From Liolophura sinensis (lineage: Eukaryota; Mollusca; Polyplacophora; Chitonida; Chitonidae), in NCBI RefSeq assembly GCF_032854445.1, contig NW_027018059.1:34868-98867 (forward strand): a stretch of 64,000 nt of DNA. The letters run 5' to 3'. Position 1 is the stretch's first letter; every line of letters begins with the position of its first letter. Position numbers and translations under genes: made by a program. Below are positions 27,480 to 38,993 of the stretch, in pieces. The notes under the pieces were generated by a model, which was not told the origin of the DNA, ran no database searches, and saw nothing but the letters and a program-made list of their open reading frames with translations.

Positions 27480-29109
27480 TGTACATAGTTAATGTAGCCG
27501 ATTTCAATTCGCAAAAAGACCAGGCAAAAATCCAAAAGTGGAAAAACTGTTCCAATGCTGCTGGTAAGAGGCTAATCCGACGTATTTTGTGACGAGAAAT
27601 CGAATGGTGCAAACCGCGTTGCTCTCCAACCAATACTTTTGGCTGTAGCCACAAATGAATAATCAATGATGTCAAGATCACGTGCCCAGCAACGGCTCTT
27701 ACTCCATGGAAACCAAGGAAATTTGCAATTTTTCAACAGCTGGAGATGCCTGGCCCAATTGCGCATCCTTTGGCACCTTATTGATGTGGGTCAGTGTTCA
27801 ATTGTACTTTTTACAGCGGATTGTATCAAGTACCTTGTGTTTTTTTTATATACAAATGGTGTGGTTTTTCTACATGTAGATAAAGACATTGAGTTTGTCT
27901 TCGACTTAGGAGTAAGACATTTGCTGGGTGAGTTAAATGGGCTTGGCCCAAAGATTTGACGTCGTCTGGGCTACCGAAGGGCACATAACTTATAATGAAA
28001 TGTTGAATATAGTAATGACCAGTCGCGATTGTACATAGTTAATGTAGCCGATTTCAATTAGCAAAAAGACCAGGCAAAAATCCAAAAGTGGAAAAACTGT
28101 TCCAATGCTGCTGGTAAGAGACTAATCCGACGTATTTTGTGACGAGAAATCGAATGGTGCAAACCGCGTTGCTCTCCGACCAATACTTTTGGCTGTAGCC
28201 ACAAGTGAATAATCAATGATGTCAAGATCACGTGCCCAGCAACGGCTCTTACTCCATGGAAACCAAGGAAATTTGCAATTTTTCAACAGCTGGAGATGCC
28301 TGGCCCAATTGCGCATCCTTAGGCACCTTATTGATGTGGGTCAGTGTTCAATTGTACTTTTTACAGCGGATTGTATCAAGTACCTTGTGGTTTTTTTATA
28401 TACAAATGGTGTGGTTTTTCTACATGTAGATAAAGACATTGAGTTTGTCTTCGACTTAGAAGTAAGACATTTGCTGGGTGAGTTAAATGGACTTGGCCCA
28501 AAGATTTGACGTCGTCTGGGCTACCGAAGGGCACATAACTTATAATGAAAAGTTGAATATAGTAATGACCAGTCGCGATTGTACATAGTTAATGTAGCCG
28601 ATTTCAATTCGCAAAAAGACCAGGCAAAAATCCAAAAGTAGAAAAACTGTTCCAATGCTGCTGGTAAGAGGCTAATCCGACGTATTTTGTGACGAGAAAT
28701 CGAATGGTGCAAACCGCGTTGCTCTCCAACCAATACTTTTGGCTGTAGCCACAAATGAATAATCAATGATGTCAAGATCACGTGCCCAGCAACGGCTCTT
28801 ACTCCATGGAAACCAAGGAAATTTGCAATTTTTCAACAGCTGGAGATGTCTGGCCCAATTGCGCATCCTTTGGCACCTTATTGATGTGGGTCAGTGTTGA
28901 ATTGTACTTTTTACAGCGGGTTGTATCAAGTACCTTGTGTTTTTTTTTTATACAAATGGTGTGGTTTTTCTACATGTAGATAAAGACATTGAGTTTGTCT
29001 TCGACTTAGAAGTAAGACATTTGCTGGGTGAGTTAAATGGGCTTGGCCCAAAGATTTGACGTCGTCTGGGCTACCGAAGGGCACATAACTTATAATGAAA
29101 AGTTGAATA

Positions 29110-30540
29110 TAGTAATGACCAGTCGCGATCGTACATAGTTAATGTAGCCGATTTCAATTCGCAAAAAGACCAGGCAAAAATCCAAAAGTAGAAAAACTGT
29201 TCCAATGCTGCTGGTAAGAGGCTAATCCGACGTATTTTGTGACGAGAAATCGAATGGTGCAAACCGCGTTGCTCTCCGACCAATACTTTTGGCTGTAGCC
29301 ACAAATGAATAATCAATGATGTCAAGATCACGTGCCCAGCAACGGCTCTTACTCCATGGAAACCAAGGAAATTTGCAATTTTTCAACAGCTGGAGATGCC
29401 TGGCCCAATTGCGCATCCTTTGGCACCTTATTGATGTGGGTCAGTGTTCAATTGTACTTTTTACAGCGGATTGTATCAAGTACCTTGTGTTTTTTTTATA
29501 TACAGATGGTGTGGTTTTTCTACATGTAGATAAAGACATTGAGTTTGTCTTCGACTTAGAAGTAAGACATTTGCTGGGTGAGTTAAATGGGCTTGGCCCA
29601 AAGATTTGACGTCGTCTGGGCTACCGAAGGGCACATAACTTATAATAAAAAGTTGAATATAGTAATAACCAGTCGCGATCGTACATAGTTAATGTAGCCG
29701 ATTTCAATTAGCAAAAAGACCAGGCAAAAATCCAAAAGTAGAAAAACTGTTCCAATGCTGCTGGTAAGAGGCTAATCCGACGTATTTTGTGACGAGAAAT
29801 CGAATGGTGCAAACCGCGTTGCTCTCCGACCAATACTTTTGGCTGTAGCCACAAATGAATAATCAATGATGTCAAGATCACGTGCCCAGCAACGGCTCTT
29901 ACTCCATGGAAACCAAGGAAATTTGCAATTTTTCAACAGCTGGAGATGCCTGGCCCAATTGCGCATCCTTTGGCACCTTATTGATGTGGGTAAGTGTTCA
30001 ATTGTACTTTTTACAGCGGATTGTATCAAGTACCTTGCGTTTTTTTTATATACAAATGGTGTGGTTTTTCTACATGTAGATAAAGACATTGAGTTTGTCT
30101 TCGACTTAGAAGTAAGACATTTGCTGGGTGAGTTAAATGGGCTTGGCCCAAAGATTTGACGTCGTCTGGGCTACCGAAGGGCACATAACTTATAATGAAA
30201 AGTTGAATATAGTAATGACCAGTCGCGATTGTACATAGTTAATGTAGCCGATTTCAATTCGCAAAAAGACCAGGCAAAAATCCAAAAGTAGAAAAACTGT
30301 TCCAATGCTGCTGGTAAGAGGCTAATCCGACGTATTTTGTGACGAGAAATCGAATGGTGCAAACCGCGTTGCTCTCCGACCAATACTTTTGGCTGTAGCC
30401 ACAAGTGAATAATCAATGATGTCAAGATCACGTGCCCAGCAACGGCTCTTACTCCATGGAAACCAAGGAAATTTGCAATTTTTCAACAGCTGGAGATGCC
30501 TGGCCCAATTGCGCATCCTTTGGCACCTTATTGATGTGGG
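29110..30540 (+). repeat. Seven-monomer-period duplication, copy 1 (about 1.4 kb)
   Basis: This matches 32960-34390 at an offset of 3850 bp. Shared markers are CGATCG near 29128, ACAGATGG, TAATAAAAAG, AGTAATAACC near 29661, GGGTAAGTG at 29988 and CTTGCGTTTT near 30036. The match ends at 30542, where this copy reads GGGTCAGTG and the other reads GGGTAAGTG. Confidence 0.85.
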
Positions 30541-30629
30541 TCAGTGTTCAATTGTACTTTTTACAGCGGATTGTATCAAGTACCTTGTGTTTTTTTTATA
30601 TACAGATGGTGTGGTTTTTCTACATGTGG

Positions 30630-32979
30630 ATAAAGACATTGAGTTTGTCTTCGACTTTGAAGTAAGACATTTGCTGGGTGAGATAAATGGGCTTGGCCCA
30701 AAGATTTGACGTCGTCTGGGCTACCGAAGGGCACATAACTTATAATAAAAAGTTGAATATAGTAATGACCAGTCGCGATCGTACATAGTTAATGTAGCCG
30801 ATTTCAATTAGCAAAAAGACCAGGCAAAAATCCAAAAGTAGAAAAACTGTTCCAATGCTGCTGGTAAGAGGCTAATCCGACGTATTTTGTGACGAGAAAT
30901 CGAATGGTGCAAACCGCGTTGCTCTCCAACCAATACTTTTGGCTGTAGCCACAAATGAATAATCAATGATGTCAAGATCACGTGCCCAGCAACGGCTCTT
31001 ACTCCATGGAAACCAAGGAAATTTGCAATTTTTCAACAGCTGGAGATGCCTGGCCCAATTGCGCATCCTTTGGCACCTTATTGATGTGGGTCAGTGTTTA
31101 ATTGTACTTTTTACAGCGGATTGTATCAAGTACCTTTTGTTTTTTTTATATACAAATGGTGTGGTTTTTCTACATGTAGATAAAGACATTGAGTTTGTCT
31201 TCGACTTAGAAGTAAGACATTTGTTGGGTGAGTTAAATGGGCTTGGCCCAAAGATTTGACGTCGTCTGGGCTACCGAAGGGCACATAACTTATAATGAAA
31301 AATTGAATATAGTAATGACCAGTCGCGATTGTACATAGCTAATGTACCCGATTTCAATTCGCAAAAAGACCAGGCAAACATCCAAAAGTGGAAAAACTGT
31401 TCCAATGCTGCTGGTAAGAGGCTAATCCGACGTATTTTGTGACGAGAAATCGAATGGTGCAAACCGCGTTGCTCTCCGACCAATACTTTTGGCTGTAGCC
31501 ACAAATGAATAATCAATGATGTCAAGATCACGTGCCCAGCAACGGCTCTTACTCCATGGAAACCAAGGAAATTTGCAATTTTTCAACAGCTGGAGATGCC
31601 TGGCCCAATTGCGCATCCTTTGGCACCTCATTGATGTGGGTCAGTGTTCAATTGTACTTTTTACAGCGGATTGTATCAAGTACCTTTTGTTTTTTTTATA
31701 TACAAATGGTGTGGTTTTTCTACATGTAGATAAAGACATTGAGTTTGTCTTCGACTTAGAAGTAAGACATTTGCTGGGTGAGTTAAATGGGCTTGGCCCA
31801 AAGATTTGACGTCGTCTGGGCTACCGAAGGGCACATAACTTATAATGAAAAGTTGAATATAGTAATGACCAGTCGCGATTGTACATAGTTAATGCAGCCG
31901 ATTTCAATTAGCAAAAAGACCAGGCAAAAATCCAAAAGTGGAAAAACTGTTCCAATGCTGCTGGTAAGAGACTAATCCGACGTATTTTGTGACGAGAAAT
32001 CGAATGGTGCAAACCGCGTTGCTCTCCGACCAATACTTTTGGCTGTAGCCACAAATGAATAATCAATGATGTCAAGATCACGTGCCCAGCAACGGCTCTT
32101 ACTCCATGGAAACCAAGGAAATTTGCAATTTTTCAACAGCTGGAGATGCCTGGCCCAATTGCGCATCCTTTGGCACCTTATTGATGTGGGTCAGTGTTCA
32201 ATTGTACTTTTTACAGCGGATTGTATCAAGTACCTTTTGTTTTTTTTATATACAAATGGTGTGGTTTTTCTACATGTAGATAAAGACATTGAGTTTGTCT
32301 TCGACTTAGAAGTAAGACATTTGCTGGGTGAGTTAAATGGGCTTGGCCCAAAGATTTGACGTCGTCTGGGCTACCGAAGGGCACATAACTTATAATGAAA
32401 AGTTGAATATAGTAATGACCAGTCGCGATTGTACATAGTTAATGTAGCCGATTTCAATTCGCAAAAACACCAGGCAAAAATCCAAAAGTAGAAAAACTGT
32501 TCCAATGCTGCTGGTAAGAGGCTAATCCGACGTATTTTGTGACGAGAAATCGAATGGTGCAAACCGCGTTGCTCTCCGACCAATACTTTTGGCTGTAGCC
32601 ACAAATGAATAATCAATGATGTCAAGATCACGTGCCCAGCAACGGCTCTTACTCCATGGAAACCATAGAAATTTGCAATTTTTCAACAGCTGGAGATGCC
32701 TGGCCCAATTGCGCATCCTTTGGCACCTTATTGATGTGGGTCAGTGTTCAATTGTACTTTTTACAGCGGATTGTATCAAGTACCTTTTGTTTTTTTTATA
32801 TACAAATGGTGTGGTTTTTCTACATGTAGATAAAGACATTGAGTTTGTCTTCGACTTAGAAGTAAGACATTTGCTGGGTGAGATAAATGGGCTTGGCCCA
32901 AAGATTTGACGTCGTCTGGGCTACCGAAGGGCACATAACTTATAATGAAAAGTTGAATATAGTAATGACCAGTCGCGAT
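30630..32979 (+). repeat. Ten-monomer-period duplication, copy 2
   Basis: This is the partner of 25130-27479, shifted by exactly ten monomers. The left boundary lies after ACATGTGGAT (about 30624), which copy 1 lacks. To its right, the sequence switches in register to a match with 29110 onward, showing two duplication tracts meeting inside one monomer. Confidence 0.85.
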
Positions 32980-34390
32980 CGTACATAGTTAATGTAGCCG
33001 ATTTCAATTCGCAAAAAGACCAGGCAAAAATCCAAAAGTAGAAAAACTGTTCCAATGCTGCTGGTAAGAGGCTAATCCGACGTATTTTGTGACGAGAAAT
33101 CGAATGGTGCAAACCGCGTTGCTCTCCGACCAATACTTTTGGCTGTAGCCACAAATGAATAATCAATGATGTCAAGATCACGTGCCCAGCAACGGCTCTT
33201 ACTCCATGGAAACCAAGGAAATTTGCAATTTTTCAACAGCTGGAGATGCCTGGCCCAATTGCGCATCCTTTGGCACCTTATTGATGTGGGTCAGTGTTCA
33301 ATTGTACTTTTTACAGCGGATTGTATCAAGTACCTTGTGTTTTTTTTATATACAGATGGTGTGGTTTTTCTACATGTAGATAAAGACATTGAGTTTGTCT
33401 TCGACTTAGAAGTAAGACATTTGCTGGGTGAGTTAAATGGGCTTGGCCCAAAGATTTGACGTCGTCTGGGCTACCGAAGGGCACATAACTTATAATAAAA
33501 AGTTGAATATAGTAATAACCAGTCGCGATCGTACATAGTTAATGTAGCCGATTTCAATTAGCAAAAAGACCAGGCAAAAATCCAAAAGTAGAAAAACTGT
33601 TCCAATGCTGCTGGTAAGAGGCTAATCCGACGTATTTTGTGACGAGAAATCGAATGGTGCAAACCGCGTTGCTCTCCGACCAATACTTTTGGCTGTAGCC
33701 ACAAATGAATAATCAATGATGTCAAGATCACGTGCCCAGCAACGGCTCTTACTCCATGGAAACCAAGGAAATTTGCAATTTTTCAACAGCTGGAGATGCC
33801 TGGCCCAATTGCGCATCCTTTGGCACCTTATTGATGTGGGTAAGTGTTCAATTGTACTTTTTACAGCGGATTGTATCAAGTACCTTGCGTTTTTTTTATA
33901 TACAAATGGTGTGGTTTTTCTACATGTAGATAAAGACATTGAGTTTGTCTTCGACTTAGAAGTAAGACATTTGCTGGGTGAGTTAAATGGGCTTGGCCCA
34001 AAGATTTGACGTCGTCTGGGCTACCGAAGGGCACATAACTTATAATGAAAAGTTGAATATAGTAATGACCAGTCGCGATTGTACATAGTTAATGTAGCCG
34101 ATTTCAATTCGCAAAAAGACCAGGCAAAAATCCAAAAGTAGAAAAACTGTTCCAATGCTGCTGGTAAGAGGCTAATCCGACGTATTTTGTGACGAGAAAT
34201 CGAATGGTGCAAACCGCGTTGCTCTCCGACCAATACTTTTGGCTGTAGCCACAAGTGAATAATCAATGATGTCAAGATCACGTGCCCAGCAACGGCTCTT
34301 ACTCCATGGAAACCAAGGAAATTTGCAATTTTTCAACAGCTGGAGATGCCTGGCCCAATTGCGCATCCTTTGGCACCTTATTGATGTGGG
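32960..34390 (+). repeat. Seven-monomer-period duplication, copy 2
   Basis: This is the partner of 29110-30540. It overlaps the left part of the larger duplicated block at 33496-37393. The GGGTAAGTG and CTTGCG markers of this lineage therefore occur three times in the window (about 30 kb, 33.8 kb and 39.3 kb). Confidence 0.85.
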
Positions 34391-37300
34391 TAAGTGTTCA
34401 ATTGTTCTTTTTACAGCGGATTGTATCAAGTACCTTTTGTTTTTTTTACATACAAATGGTGTGGTTTTTCTACATGTAGATAAAGACATTGAGTTTGTCT
34501 TCGACTTAGAAGTAAGACATTTGTTGGGTGAGTTAAATGGGCTTGACCCAAAGATTTGACGTCGTCTGGGCTACCGAAGGGCACATAACTTATAATGAAA
34601 AGTTGAATATAGTAATGACCAGTCGCGATTGTACATAGTTAATGCAGCCGATTTCAATTAGCAAAAAGACCAGGCAAAAATCCAAAAGTGGAAAAACTGT
34701 TCCAATGCTGCTGGTAAGAGGCTAATCCGACGTATTTTGTGACGAGAAATCGAATGGTGCAAACCGCGTTGCTCTCCGACCAATACTTTTGGCTGTAGCC
34801 ACAAATGAATAATCAATGATGTCAAGATCACGTGCCCAGCAACGGCTCTTACTCCATGGAAACCAAGGAAATTTGCAATTTTTCAACAGCTGGAGATGCC
34901 TGGCCCAATTGCGCATCCTTTGGCACCTTATTGATGTGGGTCAGTGTTCAATTGTACTTTTTACAGCGGGTTGTATCTAGTACCTTGTGTTTTTTTTATA
35001 TACAAATGGTGTGGTTTTTCTACATGTAGATAAAGACATTGAGTTTGTCTTCGACTTAGAAGTAAGACATTTGCTGGGTGAGTTAAATGGGCTTGGCCCA
35101 AAGATTTGACGTCGTCTGGGCTACCGAAGGGCACATAACTTATAATGAAATGTTGAATATAGTAATGACCAGTCGCGATTGTACATAGTTAATGTAGCCG
35201 ATTTCAATTAGCAAAATGACCAGGCAAAAATCCAAAAGTAGAAAAACTGTTCCAATGCTGCTGGTAAGAGGCTAATCCGACGTATTTTGTGACGAGAAAT
35301 CGAATGGTGCAAACCGCGTTGCTCTCCGACCAATACTTTTGGCTGTAGCCACAAATGAATAATCAATGATGTCAAGATCACGTGCCCAGCAACGGCTCTT
35401 ACTCCATGGAAACCAAGGAAATTTGCAATTTTTCAACAGCTGGAGATGCCTGGCCCAATTGCGCATCCTTTGGCACCTTATTGATGTGGGTCAGTGTTCA
35501 ATTGTACTTTTTACAGCGGATTGTATCAAGTACCTTGTGTTTTTTTTATATACAAATGGTGTGGTTTTTCTACATGTAGATAAAGACATTGAGCTTGTCT
35601 TCGACTTAGAAGTAAGACATTTGCTGGGTGAGTTAAATGGGCTTGGCCCAAAGATTTGACGTCGTCTGGGCTACCGAAGGGCACATAACTTATAATGAAA
35701 AGTTGAATATAGTAATGACCAGTCGCGATCGTACATAGTTAATGTAGCCGATTTCAATTCGCAAAAAGACCAGGCAAAAATCCAAAAGTAGAAAAACTGT
35801 TCCAATGCTGCTGGTAAGAGGCTAATCCGACGTATTTTGTGACGAGAAATCGAATAGTGCAAACCGCGTTGCTCTCCGACCAATACTTTTGGCTGTAGCC
35901 ACAAATGAATAATCAATGATGTCAAGATCACGTGCCCAGCAACGGCTCTTACTCCATGGAAACCAAGGAAATTTGCAATTTTTCAACAGCTGGAGATGCC
36001 TGGCCCAATTGCGCATCCTTTGGCACCTTATTGATGTGGGTCAGTGTTCAATTGTACTTTTTACAGCGGGTTGTATCAAGTACCTTGTGTTTTTTTATAT
36101 ACAAATGGTGTGGTTTTTCTACATGTAGATAAAGACATTGAGTTTGTCTTCGACTTAGAAGTAAGACATTTGCTGGGTGAGTTAAATGGGCTTGGCCCAA
36201 AGATTTGACGTCGTCTGGGCTACCGAAGGGCACATAACTTATAATGAAAAGTTGAATATAGTAATGACCAGTCGCGATTGTACATAGTTAATGTAGCCGA
36301 TTTCAATTCGCAAAAAGACCAGGCAAAAATCCAAAAGTAGAAAAACTGTTCCAATGCTGCTGGTAAGAGGCTAATCCGACGTATTTTGTGACGAGAAATC
36401 AAATGGTGCAAACCGCGTTGCTCTCCGACCAATACTTTTGGCTGTAGCCACAAATGAATAATCAATGATGTCAAGATCACGTGCCCAGCAACGGCTCTTA
36501 CTCCATGGAAACCAAGGAAATTTGCAATTTTTCAACAGCTGGAGATGCCTGGCCCAATTGCGCATCCTTTGGCACCTTATTGATGTGGGTCAGTGTTTAA
36601 TTGTACTTTTTACAGCGGATTGTATCAAGTACCTTTTGTTTTTTTTATATACAAATGGTGTGGTTTTTCTACATGTAGATAAAGACATTGAGTTTGTCTT
36701 CGACTTAGAAGTAAGACATTTGTTGGGTGAGTTAAATGGGCTTGGCCCAAAGATTTGACGTCGTCTGGGCTACCGAAGGGCACATAACTTATAATGAAAA
36801 ATTGAATATAGTAATGACCAGTCGCGATTGTACATAGCTAATGTACCCGATTTCAATTCGCAAAAAGACCAGGCAAAACTCCAAAAGTGGAAAAACTGTT
36901 CCAATGCTGCTGGTAAGAAGCTAATCGGACGTATTTTGTGACGAGAAATCGAATGGTGCAAACCGCGTTGCTCTCCGACCAATACTTTTGACTGTAGCCA
37001 CAAATGAATAATCAATGATGTCAAGATCACGTGCCCAGCAACGGCTCTTACTCCATGGAAACCAAGGAAATTTGCAATTTTTCAACAGCTGGAGATGCCT
37101 GGCCCAATTGCGCATCCTTTGGCACCTTATTGATGTGGGTCAGTGTTCAATTGTACTTTTTACAGCGGATTGTATCAAGTACCTTGTGTTTTTTTTATAT
37201 ACAAATGGTGTGGTTTTTCTACATGTAGATAAAGACATTGAGTTTGTCTTCGACTTAGAAGTAAGACATTTGCTGGGTGAGTTAAATGGGCTTGGCCCAA

Positions 37301-37393
37301 AGATTTGACGTCGTCTGGGCTACCGAAGGGCACATAACTTATAATGAAAAGTTGAATATAGTAATGACCAGTCGCGATTGTACATAGTTAATG
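33496..37393 (+). repeat. Large tandem duplication, copy A part 1 (about 3.9 kb)
   Basis: Monomers start at 33544, 34094, 34644, 35194, 35744, 36293 and 36843. Each matches a monomer 5498 bp downstream. Shared private markers are AGTAATAACC, CTTGCG, TTTACATAC with GACCC, TATCTAGTACC near 34974, TTGAGCTTG near 35590, GCGGGTTG with a seven-T tract, AAATCAAATGG near 36398, GTACCCG at 36843, GCAAAACTCC and AATCGGACG with TTTTGACTG. I saw two differences: GGGTAAGTG versus GGGTCAGTG at 34388/39886, and AATAGTGC versus AATGGTGC near 35853. Confidence 0.9.
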
Positions 37394-38993
37394 TAGCCGA
37401 TTTCAATTCGCAAAAAGACCAGGCAAAAATCCAAAAGTAGAAAAACTGTTCCAATGCTGCTGGTAAGAGGCTAATCCGACGTATTTTGTGACGAGAAATC
37501 GAATGGTGCAAACCGCGTTGCTCTCCGACCAATACTTTTGGCTGTAGCCACAAATGAATAATCAATGATGTCAAGATCACGTGCCCAGCAACGGCTCTTA
37601 CTCCATGGAAACCAAGGAAATTTGCAATTTTTCAACAGCTGGAGATGCCTGGCCCAATTGCGCATCCTTTGGCACCTTATTGATGTGGGTCAGTGTTCAA
37701 TTGTACTTTTTACAGCGGATTGTATCAAGTACCTTGTGGTTTTTTTATATACAGATGGTGTGGTTTTTCTACATGTAGATAAAGACATTGAGTTTGTCTT
37801 CGACTTAGAAGTAAGACATTTGCTGGGTGAGTTAAATGGGCTTGGCCCAAAGATTTGACGTCGTCTGGGCTACCGAAGGGCACATAACGTATAATAAAAA
37901 GTCGAATATAGTAATGACCAGTCGCGATCGTACATAGTTAATGTAGCCGATTTCAATTAGCAAAAAGACCAGGCAAAAATCCAAAAGTAGAAAAACTGTT
38001 CCAATGCTGCTGGTAAGAGGCTAATCCGACGTATTTTGTGACGAGAAATCGAATGGTGCAAACCGCGTTGCTCTCCGACCAATACTTTTGGCTGTAGCCA
38101 CAAATGAATAATCAATGATGTCAAGATCACGTGCCCAGCAACGGCTCTTACTCCATGGAAACCAAGGAAATTTGCAATTTTTCAACAGCTGGAGATGCCT
38201 GGCCCAATTGCGCATCCTTTGGCACCTTATTGATGTGGGTCAGTGTTTAATTGTACTTTTTACAGCGGATTGTATCAAGTACCTTTTGTTTTTTTTATAT
38301 ACAAATGGTGTGGTTTTTCTACATGTAGATAAAGACATTGAGTTTGTCTTCGACTTAGAAGTAAGACATTTGCTGGGTGAGTTAAATGGGCTTGGCCCAA
38401 AGATTTGACGTCGTCTGGGCTACCGAAGGGCACATAACTTATAATGAAAAGTTGAATATAGTAATGACCAGTCGCGATCGTACATAGTTAATGTAGCCGA
38501 TTTCAATTCGCAAAAAGACCAGGCAAAAATCCAAAAGTAGAAAAACTGTTCCAATGCTGCTGGTAAGAGGCTAATCCGACGTATTTTGTGACGAGAAATC
38601 GAATGGTGCAAACCGCGTTGCTCTCCGACCAATACTTTTGGCTGTAGCCACAAATGAATAATCAATGATGTCAAGATCACGTGCCCAGCAACGGCTCTTA
38701 CTCCATGGAAACCAAGGAAATTTGCAATTTTTCAACAGCTGGAGATGCCTGGCCCAATTGCGCATCCTTTGGCACCTTATTGATGTGGGTCAGTGTTCAA
38801 TTGTACTTTTTACAGCGGGTTGTATCAAGTACCTTGTGTTTTTTTATATACAAATGGTGTGGTTTTTCTACATGTAGATAAAGACATTGAGTTTGTCTTC
38901 GACTTAGAAGTAAGACATTTGCTGGGTGAGTTAAATGGGCTTGGCCCAAAGATTTGACGTCGTCTGGGCTACCGAAGGGCACATAACTTATAA
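37394..38993 (+). repeat. Large tandem duplication, copy A part 2
   Basis: Three monomers start at 37393, 37943 and 38493. They match 43442-45020 at an offset of 6048 bp, that is 5498 plus one monomer. Shared markers are CTTGTGG with ACAGATGG, CATAACGTATAATA and AAGTCGAATA near 37900, GTGTTTAATT, and GCGGGTTG with a seven-T tract. The last monomer also resembles the one at 35744 (offset 2749), but its tail switches to TAATAAAAAG and AGTAATAACC like the tail of the monomer at 32994. It is the chimeric join of the tandem duplication. Confidence 0.85.

Larger units (their letters stand above)
14294..35743 (+). repeat. Homogeneous core: 39 consecutive monomers of exactly 550 bp
   Basis: Monomer starts advance by exactly 550 bases from 14294 to 35744 with no net length change in any unit. 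Only substitutions separate the copies, and T-tract length is constant in all but sequence variants such as the monomer at 28594. Several groups of monomers recur inside this block at multiples of 550. The contrast with the variable lengths on both sides suggests more recent or more frequent homogenisation here. Uniform assembly polishing is the alternative. Confidence 0.9.

Noticed and set aside
29772-30089. 105-codon reverse frames here and at 33622-33939, 34172-34489 and 39120-39437
   Set aside because: They arise where GTCAGT becomes GTAAGT on the forward strand and removes a reverse-strand stop. All four are from one duplicated lineage and are not independently kept.
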